From assembly GCF_030163795.1 (NCBI RefSeq), contig NZ_JASJOF010000007.1, positions 62,001 to 126,000 of the forward strand: DNA of 64,000 nucleotides, given 5' to 3'. The stretch comes from Roseicyclus marinus (GTDB taxonomy: Bacteria > Pseudomonadota > Alphaproteobacteria > Rhodobacterales > Rhodobacteraceae). How positions within the stretch are numbered: position 1 is the first letter of the stretch; every line of letters starts with the position of its first letter. Under the pieces are notes generated by a model. The model searched no databases. It was not told the DNA's origin and was given only the letters and a program-made list of their open reading frames with translations. Shown in pieces: positions 19,096 through 31,703 of this stretch. The position numbers were made by a program, and so were the translations under genes.

Positions 19096-19524
19096 ATGAA
19101 ACCCTATGCGAAGGTCATGGCGCTATCGATCCTTGTGATCGCGACCGGGCTGCTGACGGCGGCAGGCTCGGCGCGAGCGGATCGGTTCGACGCGTTGCGC
19201 AATGACGAGAGGCTCCACAACGGCCTTTTGGCGATCACGATCGGTCGCCACATCGAACGGACCTGCCCGTCGATCGAGCGCCGCAGCCTTGCGGCCAATG
19301 CCTTTCTTCTGGGGCTGGCCAGCCATGCGATGGGCTTGGGCTACAGCAGGGCCGACGTGACGGCCTATGTCGAGGATGATGCCGAGCAGGAGCGCTACAT
19401 CGCGCTTGCGCGCAGCTATTTCGCGGAACGCGGTGTGGCCGACGATGCGGATACCGACGGGGCCTGTCGCGTAGGCCGCGACGAAATCGCCGCCGGTTCG
19501 CCCATTGGCAGATTGCTTCGGTAG
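19096..19524 (+). CDS. Exported protein, DUF5333-like
   Basis: 142 residues with a signal peptide ([28 protein letters not shown]), then a helical periplasmic domain with [35 protein letters not shown] and a second Cys near the end (DGACRVG). It resembles the DUF5333 proteins encoded beside nuoG in Rhodobacterales, a recollection of moderate strength. Periplasmic location follows from the signal peptide. Its function is not known. Confidence 0.6.
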   Translation: MKPYAKVMALSILVIATGLLTAAGSARADRFDALRNDERLHNGLLAITIGRHIERTCPSIERRSLAANAFLLGLASHAMGLGYSRADVTAYVEDDAEQERYIALARSYFAERGVADDADTDGACRVGRDEIAAGSPIGRLLR

Positions 19525-19601
19525 GTCTAAAAGCGGCCCGAACCGAAGTGCGGGGCGATGCATCAGACCCGTCGCCCGCGCCGGAAGAAGGACCGCATCC
19601 C

Positions 19602-21623
<2,022 letters not shown>

Positions 21624-21628
21624 GCGCG

Positions 21629-22033
21629 GTGGGATGGGTCCGGGGTGGCGTTTCGGGCCTTTTGGGCCTGGGCCTTGTCGCGGCCTGCGCCGCGGGAGAG
21701 GGGCCGCGCCCCGGGTCCATGCCGCCTGCGACATACGACGGGGTGGAAACCCGGCTTCTGGACGATGATCTCGTCAATTTCCGCGTTCAGATGACGGGTG
21801 TGGCGACCCGCGACGACGTGGACGCTTACGCGCGTTGCGCAGCTGCGCAATACGCCCTTATCCGCGGCTTCGGCTTTGCGCGACATGTCCGCACAAATGT
21901 GCAGGAACAGGGTGGCGTTTGGGTCGGAGATGCGGTTTACACCATCTCGCCGGCGCTCCCGCGGGGGTTGCAGACGCTCGACGCCGAAGTAGTGGCGGCC
22001 GCGTGCGCCGATCAGGGGATACCGACGGTTTAG
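21629..22033 (+). CDS. Small lipoprotein in nuo operon, unknown function (C)
   Basis: 134 residues from a GTG five bases after the nuoG stop. Lipobox LVAAC (Cys ~20). The mature domain has [38 protein letters not shown] and later [14 protein letters not shown]. The general layout (strand, helix with a Cys, hydrophobic strand) recalls lipoproteins A and B between nuoF and nuoG. It lies ten bases before nuoH. Function unknown. Confidence 0.6.
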   Translation: MGWVRGGVSGLLGLGLVAACAAGEGPRPGSMPPATYDGVETRLLDDDLVNFRVQMTGVATRDDVDAYARCAAAQYALIRGFGFARHVRTNVQEQGGVWVGDAVYTISPALPRGLQTLDAEVVAAACADQGIPTV

Positions 22034-22043
22034 GGAACGACCC

Positions 22044-23081
22044 ATGGACGGCTTTTTTTCGACCACGCTGGGCCTGATGACGATCATGGCGGCGCAAAGC
22101 CTGCTGGTGCTCGGCTTCGTCATGGTCAGCCTGTTGTTCCTCGTCTACGGCGACCGGAAGATCTGGGCGGCCGTGATGATGCGGCGCGGCCCGAACGTGG
22201 TGGGCATCTTCGGCCTGCTGCAGACGGTGGCCGACGCGTTGAAATACGTCGTCAAGGAAGTGGTGATCCCGGCGGGCGCCGACCGCCCCGTCTTTCTCTT
22301 GGCACCCATGACGAGCTTCGTTTTGGCCGTGATCGCCTGGGCGGTCATTCCCTTCAACGACAACTGGGTGCTGGCCGACATCAACGTCGCCATCCTCTAC
22401 GTCTTCGCCATGTCCTCGCTCGAGGTTTACGGCGTGATCATGGGGGGATGGGCGTCGAACTCGAAATACCCGTTCCTCGGCTCGCTGCGCTCGGCGGCGC
22501 AGATGATTTCCTACGAGGTTTCCATCGGCCTCATCATCATCGGTGTCGTGATCTCGACCGGTTCGCTGAACTTCGGGGCCATCGTGGCGGCGCAGGATGG
22601 CGATTGGGGCCTGTTCAGCTGGTACTGGCTGCCGCATCTGCCGATGGTCTTCCTGTTCTTCATCAGCGCGCTGGCCGAAACCAACCGCCCGCCCTTCGAC
22701 CTGCCGGAGGCGGAATCGGAACTCGTGGCGGGTTACCAGGTGGAATATTCCTCGACGCCCTTCCTGCTCTTCATGGCGGGCGAATACATCGCCATCTTCC
22801 TGATGTGCGCGCTGATCACGCTGCTGTTCTTCGGCGGCTGGCTGTCGCCGGTGCCGTTCCTGCCCGACAGCCCGCTGTGGATGATCGCCAAGATGGCGTT
22901 CTTCTTCTTCCTCTTTGCCATGGTGAAGGCCATCGTGCCGCGTTACCGCTACGACCAGCTGATGCGGCTGGGGTGGAAGGTGTTCTTGCCCTTCAGCCTC
23001 GCTTGGGTCGTGCTGGTCGCCTTTGCCGCGAAATTCGAACTGTTCGGCGGCGCCTATGCCCGCTGGGCGATCGGAGGGTGA
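22044..23081 (+). CDS. nuoH: NADH-quinone oxidoreductase subunit H
   Basis: 345 residues, about eight transmembrane helices. Forms part of the quinone channel and the first proton path. Family segments [26 protein letters not shown] and [27 protein letters not shown] (the charged E-channel loop) are intact, as is [17 protein letters not shown]. Confidence 0.98.
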   Translation: MDGFFSTTLGLMTIMAAQSLLVLGFVMVSLLFLVYGDRKIWAAVMMRRGPNVVGIFGLLQTVADALKYVVKEVVIPAGADRPVFLLAPMTSFVLAVIAWAVIPFNDNWVLADINVAILYVFAMSSLEVYGVIMGGWASNSKYPFLGSLRSAAQMISYEVSIGLIIIGVVISTGSLNFGAIVAAQDGDWGLFSWYWLPHLPMVFLFFISALAETNRPPFDLPEAESELVAGYQVEYSSTPFLLFMAGEYIAIFLMCALITLLFFGGWLSPVPFLPDSPLWMIAKMAFFFFLFAMVKAIVPRYRYDQLMRLGWKVFLPFSLAWVVLVAFAAKFELFGGAYARWAIGG

Positions 23082-23082
23082 C

Positions 23083-23577
23083 ATGAGCCAGATCGACTAC
23101 ACACGCGCCGCGAAATATTTCCTGCTGGCCGATATCTGGGCAGGGTTCCGGCTGGGGATGAAGTATTTCTTCGCCCCCAAGGTCACGATCAACTACCCGC
23201 ATGAAAAGGGGCCTTTGTCGCCCCGATTCCGCGGTGAACATGCGCTGCGCCGCTATCCCAACGGCGAGGAACGCTGCATCGCGTGCAAGCTTTGCGAGGC
23301 GATCTGCCCCGCGCAGGCGATCACCATCGACGCCGAACCGCGCGAGGACGGGTCGCGCCGCACCACGCGCTACGACATCGACATGACCAAGTGCATCTAT
23401 TGCGGTTTCTGTCAGGAAGCCTGCCCGGTCGATGCCATCGTCGAAGGGCCGAATTTCGAATTCGCCACCGAAACGCGCGAAGAGTTGTACTACGACAAGG
23501 CCAAATTGCTGGAAAACGGTGAGCGCTGGGAAGCGGCCATCGCGCGCAACCTCGAACTGGATGCGCCCTACCGATGA
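23083..23577 (+). CDS. nuoI: NADH-quinone oxidoreductase subunit I
   Basis: 164 residues. Ferredoxin-type subunit with two [4Fe-4S] motifs, [12 protein letters not shown] and [12 protein letters not shown], carrying clusters N6a and N6b. GGAGGG lies eight bases before the ATG, overlapping the end of nuoH. An N-terminal amphipathic part ([19 protein letters not shown]) anchors it to the membrane arm. Confidence 0.98.
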   Translation: MSQIDYTRAAKYFLLADIWAGFRLGMKYFFAPKVTINYPHEKGPLSPRFRGEHALRRYPNGEERCIACKLCEAICPAQAITIDAEPREDGSRRTTRYDIDMTKCIYCGFCQEACPVDAIVEGPNFEFATETREELYYDKAKLLENGERWEAAIARNLELDAPYR

Positions 23578-23990
23578 CCGACACCCCCACAAATCCCTTC
23601 GAGGCGCTGATGCGCCAGACCCAGGAAATGACGGAAACCTGGGTCAAGTCGCTCAACCCGGCGCTGGCCAATTTCACGCCTGCGGCGATGGACAAGATGT
23701 GGCCCACCGTTCCCGCCGAGATGCTGGAGGCCTTTCTGGGCCGCCAGTTCAACCCCGGCGGGCTGGATGCCAAGACGCGTCTTTTGCTGACGCTTCTGGG
23801 TCTGACGATCCAAGGCGCATTGGCCGAGGCGCAGATCCGCCTGACCGTGCGCCATGCTGTCGAGGCGGGCGCAACGCGGCAGGAAGTGGCCGAAACCATC
23901 GGGCTTGCCGCGCTGTTCGGCGGCGTTCCGTCGATGAACAAGGCCATGGAGCTGGCGACCGAAGCCCTCGATACGGAAGGCAAGGCCTGA
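23574..23990 (+). CDS. Carboxymuconolactone decarboxylase-family protein
   Basis: 138 residues of the CMD/AhpD-like helical fold: [54 protein letters not shown]. The redox CxxC motif of AhpD is absent, so a peroxidase-reductase role is unlikely. The N terminus ([27 protein letters not shown]) is reminiscent of phasin-type helices. It overlaps nuoI by four bases and is followed by nuoJ after one base, so it is fully within the nuo operon. Function unknown. Confidence 0.8.
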   Translation: MTDTPTNPFEALMRQTQEMTETWVKSLNPALANFTPAAMDKMWPTVPAEMLEAFLGRQFNPGGLDAKTRLLLTLLGLTIQGALAEAQIRLTVRHAVEAGATRQEVAETIGLAALFGGVPSMNKAMELATEALDTEGKA

Positions 23991-23991
23991 G

Positions 23992-24606
23992 ATGACGATT
24001 GCGGATTTCACCTTCTACCTGTTCGCGGCCGTGATGGTCATCGCGGGGCTGTTGACCGTGACGGCGCGCAACCCCGTGCATTCGGTGCTTTGGCTGATCC
24101 TCGCCTTCCTGTCCGGGGCAGGGCTCTTCGTGCTGGTGGGTGCGGAATTCGTCGCGATGCTCTTGATCATCGTCTATGTCGGCGCGGTCGCGGTGCTGTT
24201 CCTTTTCGTGGTCATGATGCTCGACATCGATTTTGCCGAACTCAAGGCCGAGATGGCGAAATACATGCCGCTTGCGGGGCTTATCGGCGTTGTCCTGCTG
24301 ATGCAGCTGGCGCTGGCCTTCGGGCCGTGGACCTTCGCGGATGGGATAGAGGGGCGGTTGGCCAACCCCACGCCGGCGCTGGATCAGGCGCATAACACGC
24401 AAGCCTTGGGCCTGATCCTCTATGACCGCTACTTCCTCGCCTTCCAGGTGTCGGGGCTGATCCTGCTGGTCGCAATGATCGGGGCCATCGTTCTGACGCT
24501 CCGCCACCGGGCGGATGTGAAGCGGCAGGATATCGTCGCCCAGATGATGCGCGACCCGAAGAAGGCGCTGGAACTGAAGGATGTGAAGCCGGGCCAAGGT
24601 CTGTGA
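23992..24606 (+). CDS. nuoJ: NADH-quinone oxidoreductase subunit J
   Basis: 204 residues with five transmembrane helices. Membrane-arm subunit whose third helix ([20 protein letters not shown]) contains the conserved segment that takes part in conformational coupling. [22 protein letters not shown] is typical of the family. Confidence 0.97.
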   Translation: MTIADFTFYLFAAVMVIAGLLTVTARNPVHSVLWLILAFLSGAGLFVLVGAEFVAMLLIIVYVGAVAVLFLFVVMMLDIDFAELKAEMAKYMPLAGLIGVVLLMQLALAFGPWTFADGIEGRLANPTPALDQAHNTQALGLILYDRYFLAFQVSGLILLVAMIGAIVLTLRHRADVKRQDIVAQMMRDPKKALELKDVKPGQGL

Positions 24607-24691
24607 CCGCCCGGATGTGAACCAGACCGCGGCCAACCGCGGCACGAGTTGAACGACCATGCGGGGCAAATGGGCCGCGCGGAGGGACGAG

Positions 24692-25000
24692 ATGACGATC
24701 GGACTTGAACACTACCTGACGGTGGCGGCAGCGCTGTTCGTCATCGGGATCTTCGGGATCTTCCTCAACCGCAAGAACGTCATCGTCATCTTGATGTCGA
24801 TCGAATTGATGCTTCTGGCGGTCAACATCAACCTTGTCGCCTTCTCCGCCTTTCTCGGCGATCTGACGGGGCAGGTGTTCACCCTCTTCGTGCTGACCGT
24901 CGCCGCGGCCGAGGCCGCCATCGGCCTTGCCATCCTTGTCTGTTTCTTCCGCAACCGCGGCACGATCGCGGTCGAAGACGTTTCGAACATGAAGGGCTGA
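24692..25000 (+). CDS. nuoK: NADH-quinone oxidoreductase subunit K
   Basis: 102 residues, three transmembrane helices. Conserved membrane glutamates lie in [16 protein letters not shown] and in [13 protein letters not shown], which form part of the proton-conducting axis. Start 24692 has GGAGGGA upstream (24681-24687); an upstream in-frame ATG at 24659 adds 11 atypical charged residues. Confidence 0.97.
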   Translation: MTIGLEHYLTVAAALFVIGIFGIFLNRKNVIVILMSIELMLLAVNINLVAFSAFLGDLTGQVFTLFVLTVAAAEAAIGLAILVCFFRNRGTIAVEDVSNMKG

Positions 25001-25005
25001 GGCAC

Positions 25006-27132
25006 ATGGAAACGATCCTCCTTTTCGCCCCTCTCGTCGGCGCGCTGGTCGCGGGTTTCGGCTGGCGCATGATCGGTCAGACCGGTGCGCAGGTTGCGGC
25101 GACCGCGATGTTGTTCCTCGCCTGTATCCTGTCCTGGGCGGTGTTTCTCGGGTTCGACGGCGAAACCTACACAGTGCCGCTGTTCACCTGGATCGAAAGC
25201 GGTACGCTGTTCACCGATTGGGCGATCCGCATCGACCGGCTGACGGCGATCATGCTGATCGTGATCACGAGCGTCTCTGCTCTCGTGCATCTCTATTCCT
25301 TCGGCTACATGGCCCATGATGAGAACTTCAAGGACGGCGAAAGCTACCGGCCGCGGTTCTTCGCTTACCTGTCGTTCTTCACCTTCGCGATGCTGATGCT
25401 GGTGACGGCCGACAACCTCCTTCAGCTGTTCTTCGGCTGGGAAGGGGTGGGGGTCGCTTCCTACCTGCTGATCGGCTTCTATTTCCGCAAACCCTCTGCC
25501 GGGGCTGCGGCGATGAAGGCGTTCATCGTGAACCGGGTGGGCGATTTCGGCTTTCTCTTGGGTATTTTTGCGCTGTTCTGGATGACGGATTCGATCCAGT
25601 TCGACGTGATCCTGCCCATGGGCGCCGAGCTTGCGCAGATGACCATCACCTTCCTCGGGATGGAATTGAACGCGGCGGAAACCATCGCCTTCCTGCTTTT
25701 CATCGGCGCGATGGGCAAATCGGCGCAGCTTTTGCTGCACACCTGGTTGCCGGACGCGATGGAAGGCCCGACGCCCGTGTCGGCCCTGATCCATGCCGCG
25801 ACCATGGTGACGGCGGGTGTGTTCCTTGTCTGCCGCATGTCGCCGATCATCGAATACGCGCCCATGGCGGGCAATTTCATCATCATCATCGGTGCCGTCA
25901 CCGCGTTCTTTGCTGCGACCGTCGGTCTTGTGCAGAACGACATCAAGCGCGTCATCGCCTATTCGACCTGTTCTCAGCTGGGCTACATGTTCGTCGCGGC
26001 GGGCGTCGGCGTCTATTCGGTGGCGATGTTCCACCTGTTCACCCACGCCTTCTTCAAGGCGATGCTGTTCCTTGGCGCGGGGTCGGTGATCCATGCGATG
26101 CACCATGAACAGGACATGCGGAATTACGGGGGGCTGCGGAAAAAGATCCCACTGACCTTCTGGGCCATGATGATCGGAACGCTGGCGATCACCGGTGTCG
26201 GCATCCCCACGACCTATTTCGGCTTTGCCGGTTTCTTCTCCAAGGATGCGGTGGTCGAAAGCGCCTTTGCCTTTGGCGGAGACCTTGGGCAATTCGCCTT
26301 CTGGTCGCTGATCGTGGCCGCCGTCTTCACCAGCTTCTATTCCTGGCGGTTGATCTTCCTCACCTTCTTTGGCGAGCCGCGGGGCAGCAAGCACACGCAT
26401 GAACATGCGCATGAAAGCCCCTGGACCATGCTCGCGCCCCTTGGCGTGCTGGCCGTGGGAGCGGTCTTTTCAGGTGTTGTTTGGTACAATTCCTTCTTCG
26501 GCCATACCGACGAGGTCGGCCGGTTCTTCGGCGTGCCCTACGCGCAGGAAGAGCATGTCGAGGAAGGCGCGCATGGCGCGACCGATGAGGCACATGCCGC
26601 CGCCGATACCCACGCGACCGAAAGCGCCGAAAGCGCCGAAGGCGATCACGGCTACGCCCATTACAATCTCGTCGGTGCCCCGGGCGAGGGAGCGATCCAT
26701 GCAGCCCCCGACAACAACATCCTGAACGAAGCCCATGAAGTGCCCTATTGGGTCAAGTGGAGCCCGTTCTTCGCGATGCTCTTGGGCTTTGTCGTGGCCT
26801 TCTGGTTCTACATCGTGAACCCGTCGCTGCCCCGCCGTTTGGCCGAAAGCCAGCGTCCGCTTTACCAGTTCCTCTTGAACAAGTGGTATTTCGACGAAGC
26901 CTACGATTTCCTCTTCGTGCGTCCCGCCCGTGCGCTCGGCCGCTTCCTGTGGAAGGGTGGCGATGGGGCGGTGATCGACGGGGGCATCAACGGCCTTGCG
27001 CTCGGGATCATCCCCTTCTTCACCCGCCTCGCGGGCCGGGCGCAATCCGGCTATATCTTCACCTATGCCTTCGCCATGGTTCTGGGCCTCGTGGTCCTTG
27101 TGACCTGGGTGACCCTGCGGGCCGGAGGCTGA
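25006..27132 (+). CDS. nuoL: NADH-quinone oxidoreductase subunit L
   Basis: 708 residues, an antiporter-like proton-pumping subunit at the distal end of the membrane arm with the long lateral helix. Core motifs include [42 protein letters not shown] and the KxxxA-type lysine helices. Residues ~461-590 include a His- and acid-rich stretch (HTHEHAHES, then [23 protein letters not shown] and [11 protein letters not shown]), much richer in His than typical NuoL loops. It could bind divalent metal but no function is shown. Confidence 0.97.
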   Translation: METILLFAPLVGALVAGFGWRMIGQTGAQVAATAMLFLACILSWAVFLGFDGETYTVPLFTWIESGTLFTDWAIRIDRLTAIMLIVITSVSALVHLYSFGYMAHDENFKDGESYRPRFFAYLSFFTFAMLMLVTADNLLQLFFGWEGVGVASYLLIGFYFRKPSAGAAAMKAFIVNRVGDFGFLLGIFALFWMTDSIQFDVILPMGAELAQMTITFLGMELNAAETIAFLLFIGAMGKSAQLLLHTWLPDAMEGPTPVSALIHAATMVTAGVFLVCRMSPIIEYAPMAGNFIIIIGAVTAFFAATVGLVQNDIKRVIAYSTCSQLGYMFVAAGVGVYSVAMFHLFTHAFFKAMLFLGAGSVIHAMHHEQDMRNYGGLRKKIPLTFWAMMIGTLAITGVGIPTTYFGFAGFFSKDAVVESAFAFGGDLGQFAFWSLIVAAVFTSFYSWRLIFLTFFGEPRGSKHTHEHAHESPWTMLAPLGVLAVGAVFSGVVWYNSFFGHTDEVGRFFGVPYAQEEHVEEGAHGATDEAHAAADTHATESAESAEGDHGYAHYNLVGAPGEGAIHAAPDNNILNEAHEVPYWVKWSPFFAMLLGFVVAFWFYIVNPSLPRRLAESQRPLYQFLLNKWYFDEAYDFLFVRPARALGRFLWKGGDGAVIDGGINGLALGIIPFFTRLAGRAQSGYIFTYAFAMVLGLVVLVTWVTLRAGG

Positions 27133-27142
27133 GAGACGCGTC

Positions 27143-28687
27143 ATGGACAACCTGCTTTCCATCGTCACCTTCCTGCCGATTGTCGCGGCCGTGATCCTGG
27201 GCGTGTTCCTGCGCGGGGATGATGCCGCGGCGCAGTTGAACGCCAAGCGTCTTGCGCTGGCCGCGACCACCGCGACTTTCCTGATCTCGCTTGCGATCCT
27301 TGTCGAATTCGACCCCAACGACACCGGCTTTCAGCTGGTCGAGGAAAGCGAATGGCTGTTCGGGCTGACCTACAAGGTCGGCATCGACGGCATCAGCGTC
27401 CTTTTCGTGCTGCTGACGACCTTTCTGATGCCGATCACCATCGCGTCCTGCTGGGGTGTTACGCATCGGGTCAAGGAATACATGATCGCCATGCTGGTGC
27501 TGGAAACGCTGATGATCGGCGTGTTCGTGGCGCTGGACCTGGTGCTCTTCTACCTCTTCTTCGAGGCGGGCCTGATCCCGATGTTCCTGATCATCGGCAT
27601 CTGGGGCGGCAAGGATCGCATCTACGCGGCCTTCAAGTTCTTCCTCTACACCTTCCTCGGCTCGGTCCTGATGCTCGTCGCGATGATCGCGATGTATGTC
27701 GATGCGGGCACGACGGATATCGTGGCGCTTCTGGCGCATGAATTCAGCGCAGGGCCCATCAGCCTGATGGGTTGGCAGATCGCGGGCGGCGTGCAGACGC
27801 TGCTCTGGCTCGCCTTTTTCGCGAGCTTCGCGGTCAAGATGCCGATGTGGCCCGTGCACACCTGGCTGCCTGATGCGCACGTTCAGGCGCCCACGGCGGG
27901 TTCGGTGGTGCTGGCCGCCATCCTCTTGAAGATGGGCGGTTACGGCTTCTTGCGTTTCTCGCTTCCGATGTTCCCCGTCGCCTCCGACATCATGGCACCG
28001 CTCGTGCTTTGGCTGTCGGTGATCGCCATCGTCTACACCTCGCTTGTCGCGATGGTGCAGGAGGACATGAAAAAGCTGATCGCTTATTCCTCGGTCGCCC
28101 ACATGGGTTTCGTGACCATGGGCATCTTTGCCGCGAACCAGCAGGGTGTGGATGGCGCGATCTTCCAGATGATCAGCCATGGCTTCGTCTCGGGCGCATT
28201 GTTCCTGTGTGTCGGCGTGATTTACGACCGGATGCATACCCGCGATATCGACGCCTATGGCGGTTTGGTCGTGCGGATGCCGGCCTATGCGGCGATCTTC
28301 ATGCTGTTCACCATGGCGAACGTCGGCCTTCCCGGCACATCGGGTTTCGTGGGCGAATTCCTGACGCTGATCGGCGTCTTCCAGGTCAACACCTGGGTGG
28401 GCGTTCTGGCCGCGACGGGTGTGATCCTGTCGGCTTGCTACGCGCTGTGGCTCTATCGCCGGGTCGTCTTTGGTGACCTCATCAAGGAAAGCCTCAAGTC
28501 GATCACCGACATGGATCGGCGCGAGCGGGCGATCTTTGCGCCGCTGGTCGTCATGACCCTGCTTCTGGGTGTTTATCCCAGCCTTGTGACCGACATGATC
28601 GGCCCCTCGGTCGAGGCGCTCGTCTCCACCTATGATCTCGCGGTTGCGGCCCATGTGCCCGACGCGATGCATGCTGCAAACCATTGA
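27143..28687 (+). CDS. nuoM: NADH-quinone oxidoreductase subunit M
   Basis: 514 residues, about 14 transmembrane helices, the second antiporter-like subunit. Landmarks: [77 protein letters not shown] and [12 protein letters not shown]. It sits ten bases after nuoL. Confidence 0.98.
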   Translation: MDNLLSIVTFLPIVAAVILGVFLRGDDAAAQLNAKRLALAATTATFLISLAILVEFDPNDTGFQLVEESEWLFGLTYKVGIDGISVLFVLLTTFLMPITIASCWGVTHRVKEYMIAMLVLETLMIGVFVALDLVLFYLFFEAGLIPMFLIIGIWGGKDRIYAAFKFFLYTFLGSVLMLVAMIAMYVDAGTTDIVALLAHEFSAGPISLMGWQIAGGVQTLLWLAFFASFAVKMPMWPVHTWLPDAHVQAPTAGSVVLAAILLKMGGYGFLRFSLPMFPVASDIMAPLVLWLSVIAIVYTSLVAMVQEDMKKLIAYSSVAHMGFVTMGIFAANQQGVDGAIFQMISHGFVSGALFLCVGVIYDRMHTRDIDAYGGLVVRMPAYAAIFMLFTMANVGLPGTSGFVGEFLTLIGVFQVNTWVGVLAATGVILSACYALWLYRRVVFGDLIKESLKSITDMDRRERAIFAPLVVMTLLLGVYPSLVTDMIGPSVEALVSTYDLAVAAHVPDAMHAANH

Positions 28688-28696
28688 GGTGATCCG

Positions 28697-30145
28697 ATGA
28701 TCGGTGCCGACCTGTCCATCCTGATCCCCGAGATCGTCCTTGCGGTCTTTGCCATGGCCGCGATGCTGGCTGCCGTCTACACGTCCAAAGACGCGGTTGC
28801 CCCTGCGCTGACATGGGGCACGGCGCTGATCTTCGTCGTGATGGCCTTCTACATCGCCGTCACCGGCGAAGGTGTGCGGGTGGGGTTCAACGGCGGCTTC
28901 GTCGATGACGGCTTCGCGCGTTTTGCCAAGATCACCATCCTCTTGTCGGCTGCGGCGATCCTGATCGTGGGGATCGAATTCATGCAGAAATCCGACCTTT
29001 TGCGGTTCGAGTACCCGATCCTCGTGACGCTGTCGGTCATCGGGATGATGGTCATGGTCTCCTCGGGCGACCTGATCGTGCTGTATGTCGGGCTCGAGCT
29101 TCAGTCGCTGGCGCTTTACGTCATCGCTTCGCTCCGGCGCGACAGTGTTCGCTCGACCGAGGCGGGCCTGAAATACTTCATCCTCGGCGCGCTGTCGTCG
29201 GGCTTGCTGCTCTATGGCGCGTCCTTGGTCTACGGCTTTGCCGGCACCACGCAATTCGCGGGCATCATCGAAACGGCCACGGCGGGCGAAATGCCGGTCG
29301 GCCTGCTGATCGGGCTTGTCTTCCTGATCTCGGGCCTTGCCTTCAAGGTGTCGGCAGCGCCCTTCCACATGTGGACGCCCGATGTCTACGAAGGGGCACC
29401 GACGCCGGTGACAGCCCTTTTGGCGACCGCGCCCAAGGTCGCGGCGGTGGCGCTATTCGCCCGGGTCGTCCATGACGCCTTCGGCGGTGCGGTTGGCGAA
29501 TGGCAGCAGGTCGTGGCGCTTCTGGCGGTTCTGTCCATGTTCCTCGGCTCCATCGCGGCGATCGGACAGACGGATATCAAGCGCCTGATGGCCTATTCCT
29601 CGATCGGGCATATGGGCTTTGCGCTCATGGGTCTGGCCGCAGGGACCGAGCAGGGCGTCGAGGCGATGCTGATCTACATCGCCATCTACGTCACGATGAA
29701 CATCGGGACCTTCTCCTTCATCCTGTCGATGGAAAAGGACGGGCGGCATGTGACCGATATCAGCGCGCTCTCGTCCTTCGCCAGCCGCGAAGGGGGCAAG
29801 GCGCTGGCCCTGCTGGTGCTGATGTTCAGCCTTGCGGGTGTGCCGCCTCTGGTGGGCTTTTTCGGGAAATACGCGGTCCTCTTCGCGGCGGTCGAGGCCG
29901 GGATGGCATGGCTCGCCATCGCAGGTGTCATCGCCTCTGTCATCGGGGCCTATTACTACCTGCGGATCGTCTACCTGATGTATTTCGGTGAGGACCGCGA
30001 GGGTCTCGATGGCCGGATGGGTCTGGTAACCTATGCCGGGCTGATGGCCATGGCCGCGCTGATCGCGCTGGCGTGGTTGCCGGGGCTGAACCTGCTTGGT
30101 CTGGAAGGCATGGCCGCCGCGGCTGCGCAAACTCTTGTCCGCTGA
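28697..30145 (+). CDS. nuoN: NADH-quinone oxidoreductase subunit N
   Basis: 482 residues, the third antiporter-like subunit. Landmarks: [84 protein letters not shown] and [17 protein letters not shown]. It is the last nuo gene; its 3' end overlaps the birA reading frame. Confidence 0.98.
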   Translation: MIGADLSILIPEIVLAVFAMAAMLAAVYTSKDAVAPALTWGTALIFVVMAFYIAVTGEGVRVGFNGGFVDDGFARFAKITILLSAAAILIVGIEFMQKSDLLRFEYPILVTLSVIGMMVMVSSGDLIVLYVGLELQSLALYVIASLRRDSVRSTEAGLKYFILGALSSGLLLYGASLVYGFAGTTQFAGIIETATAGEMPVGLLIGLVFLISGLAFKVSAAPFHMWTPDVYEGAPTPVTALLATAPKVAAVALFARVVHDAFGGAVGEWQQVVALLAVLSMFLGSIAAIGQTDIKRLMAYSSIGHMGFALMGLAAGTEQGVEAMLIYIAIYVTMNIGTFSFILSMEKDGRHVTDISALSSFASREGGKALALLVLMFSLAGVPPLVGFFGKYAVLFAAVEAGMAWLAIAGVIASVIGAYYYLRIVYLMYFGEDREGLDGRMGLVTYAGLMAMAALIALAWLPGLNLLGLEGMAAAAAQTLVR

Positions 30146-30911
30146 GGCTACTGCCGCCGCGCCCCCCAGCTGGCCCGACCATCTGGGCCGGCTGATCTTG
30201 CAAACGACCGACAGCACCATGGCCGAGGCGGCGCGCCGCGCGCCCGATTTGGCAGGCCCCACGTGGATCTGCGCGCAGGAACAAACCGCGGCACGCGGGC
30301 GTCGCGGGCGGACTTGGGTCATGCCGCCGGGCAATTTCGCAGCCTCCCTCATCCTGCGTCCTACCGGAACGGCGGCGGAGACGGCGCTTCGGTCCTTTGT
30401 GGCGGCGCTTGGCTTGCGCGACGCGCTGTCTGGCGTGACGGGTGGGATGGGGGCGCTGTCGCTCAAATGGCCCAATGACGTGCTTCTGAACGGGGGGAAG
30501 GTCGCGGGCATCTTGCTGGAAAGCACAGGTGCCGCTGGGCGGATCGATACACTCGTCATCGGGATTGGCGTGAACCTTGCCGCCGCACCTGCCGCCGCCG
30601 AGCTGGAACCGGGTGCCGTGCCGCCTGTCAGTGTGGCGGGCGAAACCGGGGTCTCTGTCGCGCCCGAGACCTTCCTGACCCATCTGGCCACTGCCTACGA
30701 CCATTGGGAGCGGGTCTACACCCAACAGGGTTTTGCCCCAATCCGCCGCGCATGGCTGGCCGATGCGGCAAGGCTGGGCGAGACGATCACCGCCCGCACC
30801 CCGCGCGACAGCATCACCGGCACCTTCGTGGACGTGGACAGCGACGGGCAACTCGTGCTGGAAACGGCCCATGGCCCGCAAAAGATCGCGGCAGCCGACA
30901 TCTTTTTCTGA
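30135..30911 (+). CDS. birA: Biotin--[acetyl-CoA-carboxylase] ligase
   Basis: About 258 residues. Attaches biotin to carboxyl carrier proteins, which here would include MccA. Biotin/ATP site motifs: [23 protein letters not shown] and the catalytic segment [21 protein letters not shown]. No N-terminal DNA-binding domain is present, so this is the monofunctional form, not the E. coli repressor type. No ATG or GTG lies in frame upstream of the conserved region; the TTG at 30135, inside the end of nuoN, is the best start (another TTG exists at 30096). Translation is probably coupled to nuoN. Confidence 0.9.
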   Translation: MSAEATAAAPPSWPDHLGRLILQTTDSTMAEAARRAPDLAGPTWICAQEQTAARGRRGRTWVMPPGNFAASLILRPTGTAAETALRSFVAALGLRDALSGVTGGMGALSLKWPNDVLLNGGKVAGILLESTGAAGRIDTLVIGIGVNLAAAPAAAELEPGAVPPVSVAGETGVSVAPETFLTHLATAYDHWERVYTQQGFAPIRRAWLADAARLGETITARTPRDSITGTFVDVDSDGQLVLETAHGPQKIAAADIFF

Positions 30912-30923
30912 AGGGGCGGTCCC

Positions 30924-31703
30924 ATGCTTTTGTGCATCGATTGCGGCAACACCAACACCGTCTTCAGCGTCTGGGATGGCACCCGGTTCCTCTGTACGCT
31001 CAGGACCGCGACAGATCACCAGCGCACGGCAGACCAGTATTTCGTCTGGTTCTCGACGCTCATGGCGCATCACAGGATTCCGGTCGAAATCACGGAATGC
31101 ATCCTCTCCTCGACCGTGCCGCGCGTGGTGTTCAACCTGCGTGTGCTGTGTGACCGGTATTTCGACTGCCGCCCGCTGGTCGTGGGCAAGCCCGAATGCC
31201 TTCTCCCGCGCCCGCCCCGGGTGGATGAGGGCACACAGGTCGGCCCTGACCGGCTGGTCAACACGGCCGGCGCGCATGACCGGCATGGCGGCGACTTGAT
31301 CGTGGTCGATTTCGGCACCGCCACCACCTTCGACGTGGTGGCCCATGACGGGGCCTATGTCGGCGGCATCATCGCGCCCGGCGTGAACCTGAGTCTCGAG
31401 GCGCTGCACCGCGCGGCAGCCGCTCTCCCCCATGTCGACGTGTCGAAACCCCAGCGCGTCATCGGCACCAATACGGTCGCCTGCATGCAATCGGGGGTGT
31501 TCTGGGGCTATATCGGCCTTGTCCGCGGCATTTGTGACCGGGTGCGCGCGGAATATGACCGCCCCATGCGGATCATCGGCACTGGGGGGCTTGCGTCGTT
31601 GTTCTCGCAGGGCGATGTGCTATTTGACCGGATCGAAGACGATCTGACCATGCATGGCCTGACGGTCATCCACAAATACAACAAGGATCAAGGCACCCTA
31701 TGA
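30924..31703 (+). CDS. coaX: Type III pantothenate kinase
   Basis: 259 residues. First step of coenzyme A synthesis. The ASKHA-fold phosphate motifs are visible: LCIDCGNTNTVFSVWDG at the N terminus and VVDFGTATTFDVVAHDGAYVGGIIAPG in the middle, with GPDRLVNTAGAHD binding pantothenate. It overlaps the RNase J gene by four bases, an arrangement common in Rhodobacterales. Confidence 0.96.
   Translation: MLLCIDCGNTNTVFSVWDGTRFLCTLRTATDHQRTADQYFVWFSTLMAHHRIPVEITECILSSTVPRVVFNLRVLCDRYFDCRPLVVGKPECLLPRPPRVDEGTQVGPDRLVNTAGAHDRHGGDLIVVDFGTATTFDVVAHDGAYVGGIIAPGVNLSLEALHRAAAALPHVDVSKPQRVIGTNTVACMQSGVFWGYIGLVRGICDRVRAEYDRPMRIIGTGGLASLFSQGDVLFDRIEDDLTMHGLTVIHKYNKDQGTL

Noticed and set aside
27059-29368. 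Minus-strand open frame of 769 codons over nuoM/nuoN
   Set aside because: Reads as highly charged, His/Asp/Arg-rich text opposite well-conserved membrane proteins; antisense artefact.
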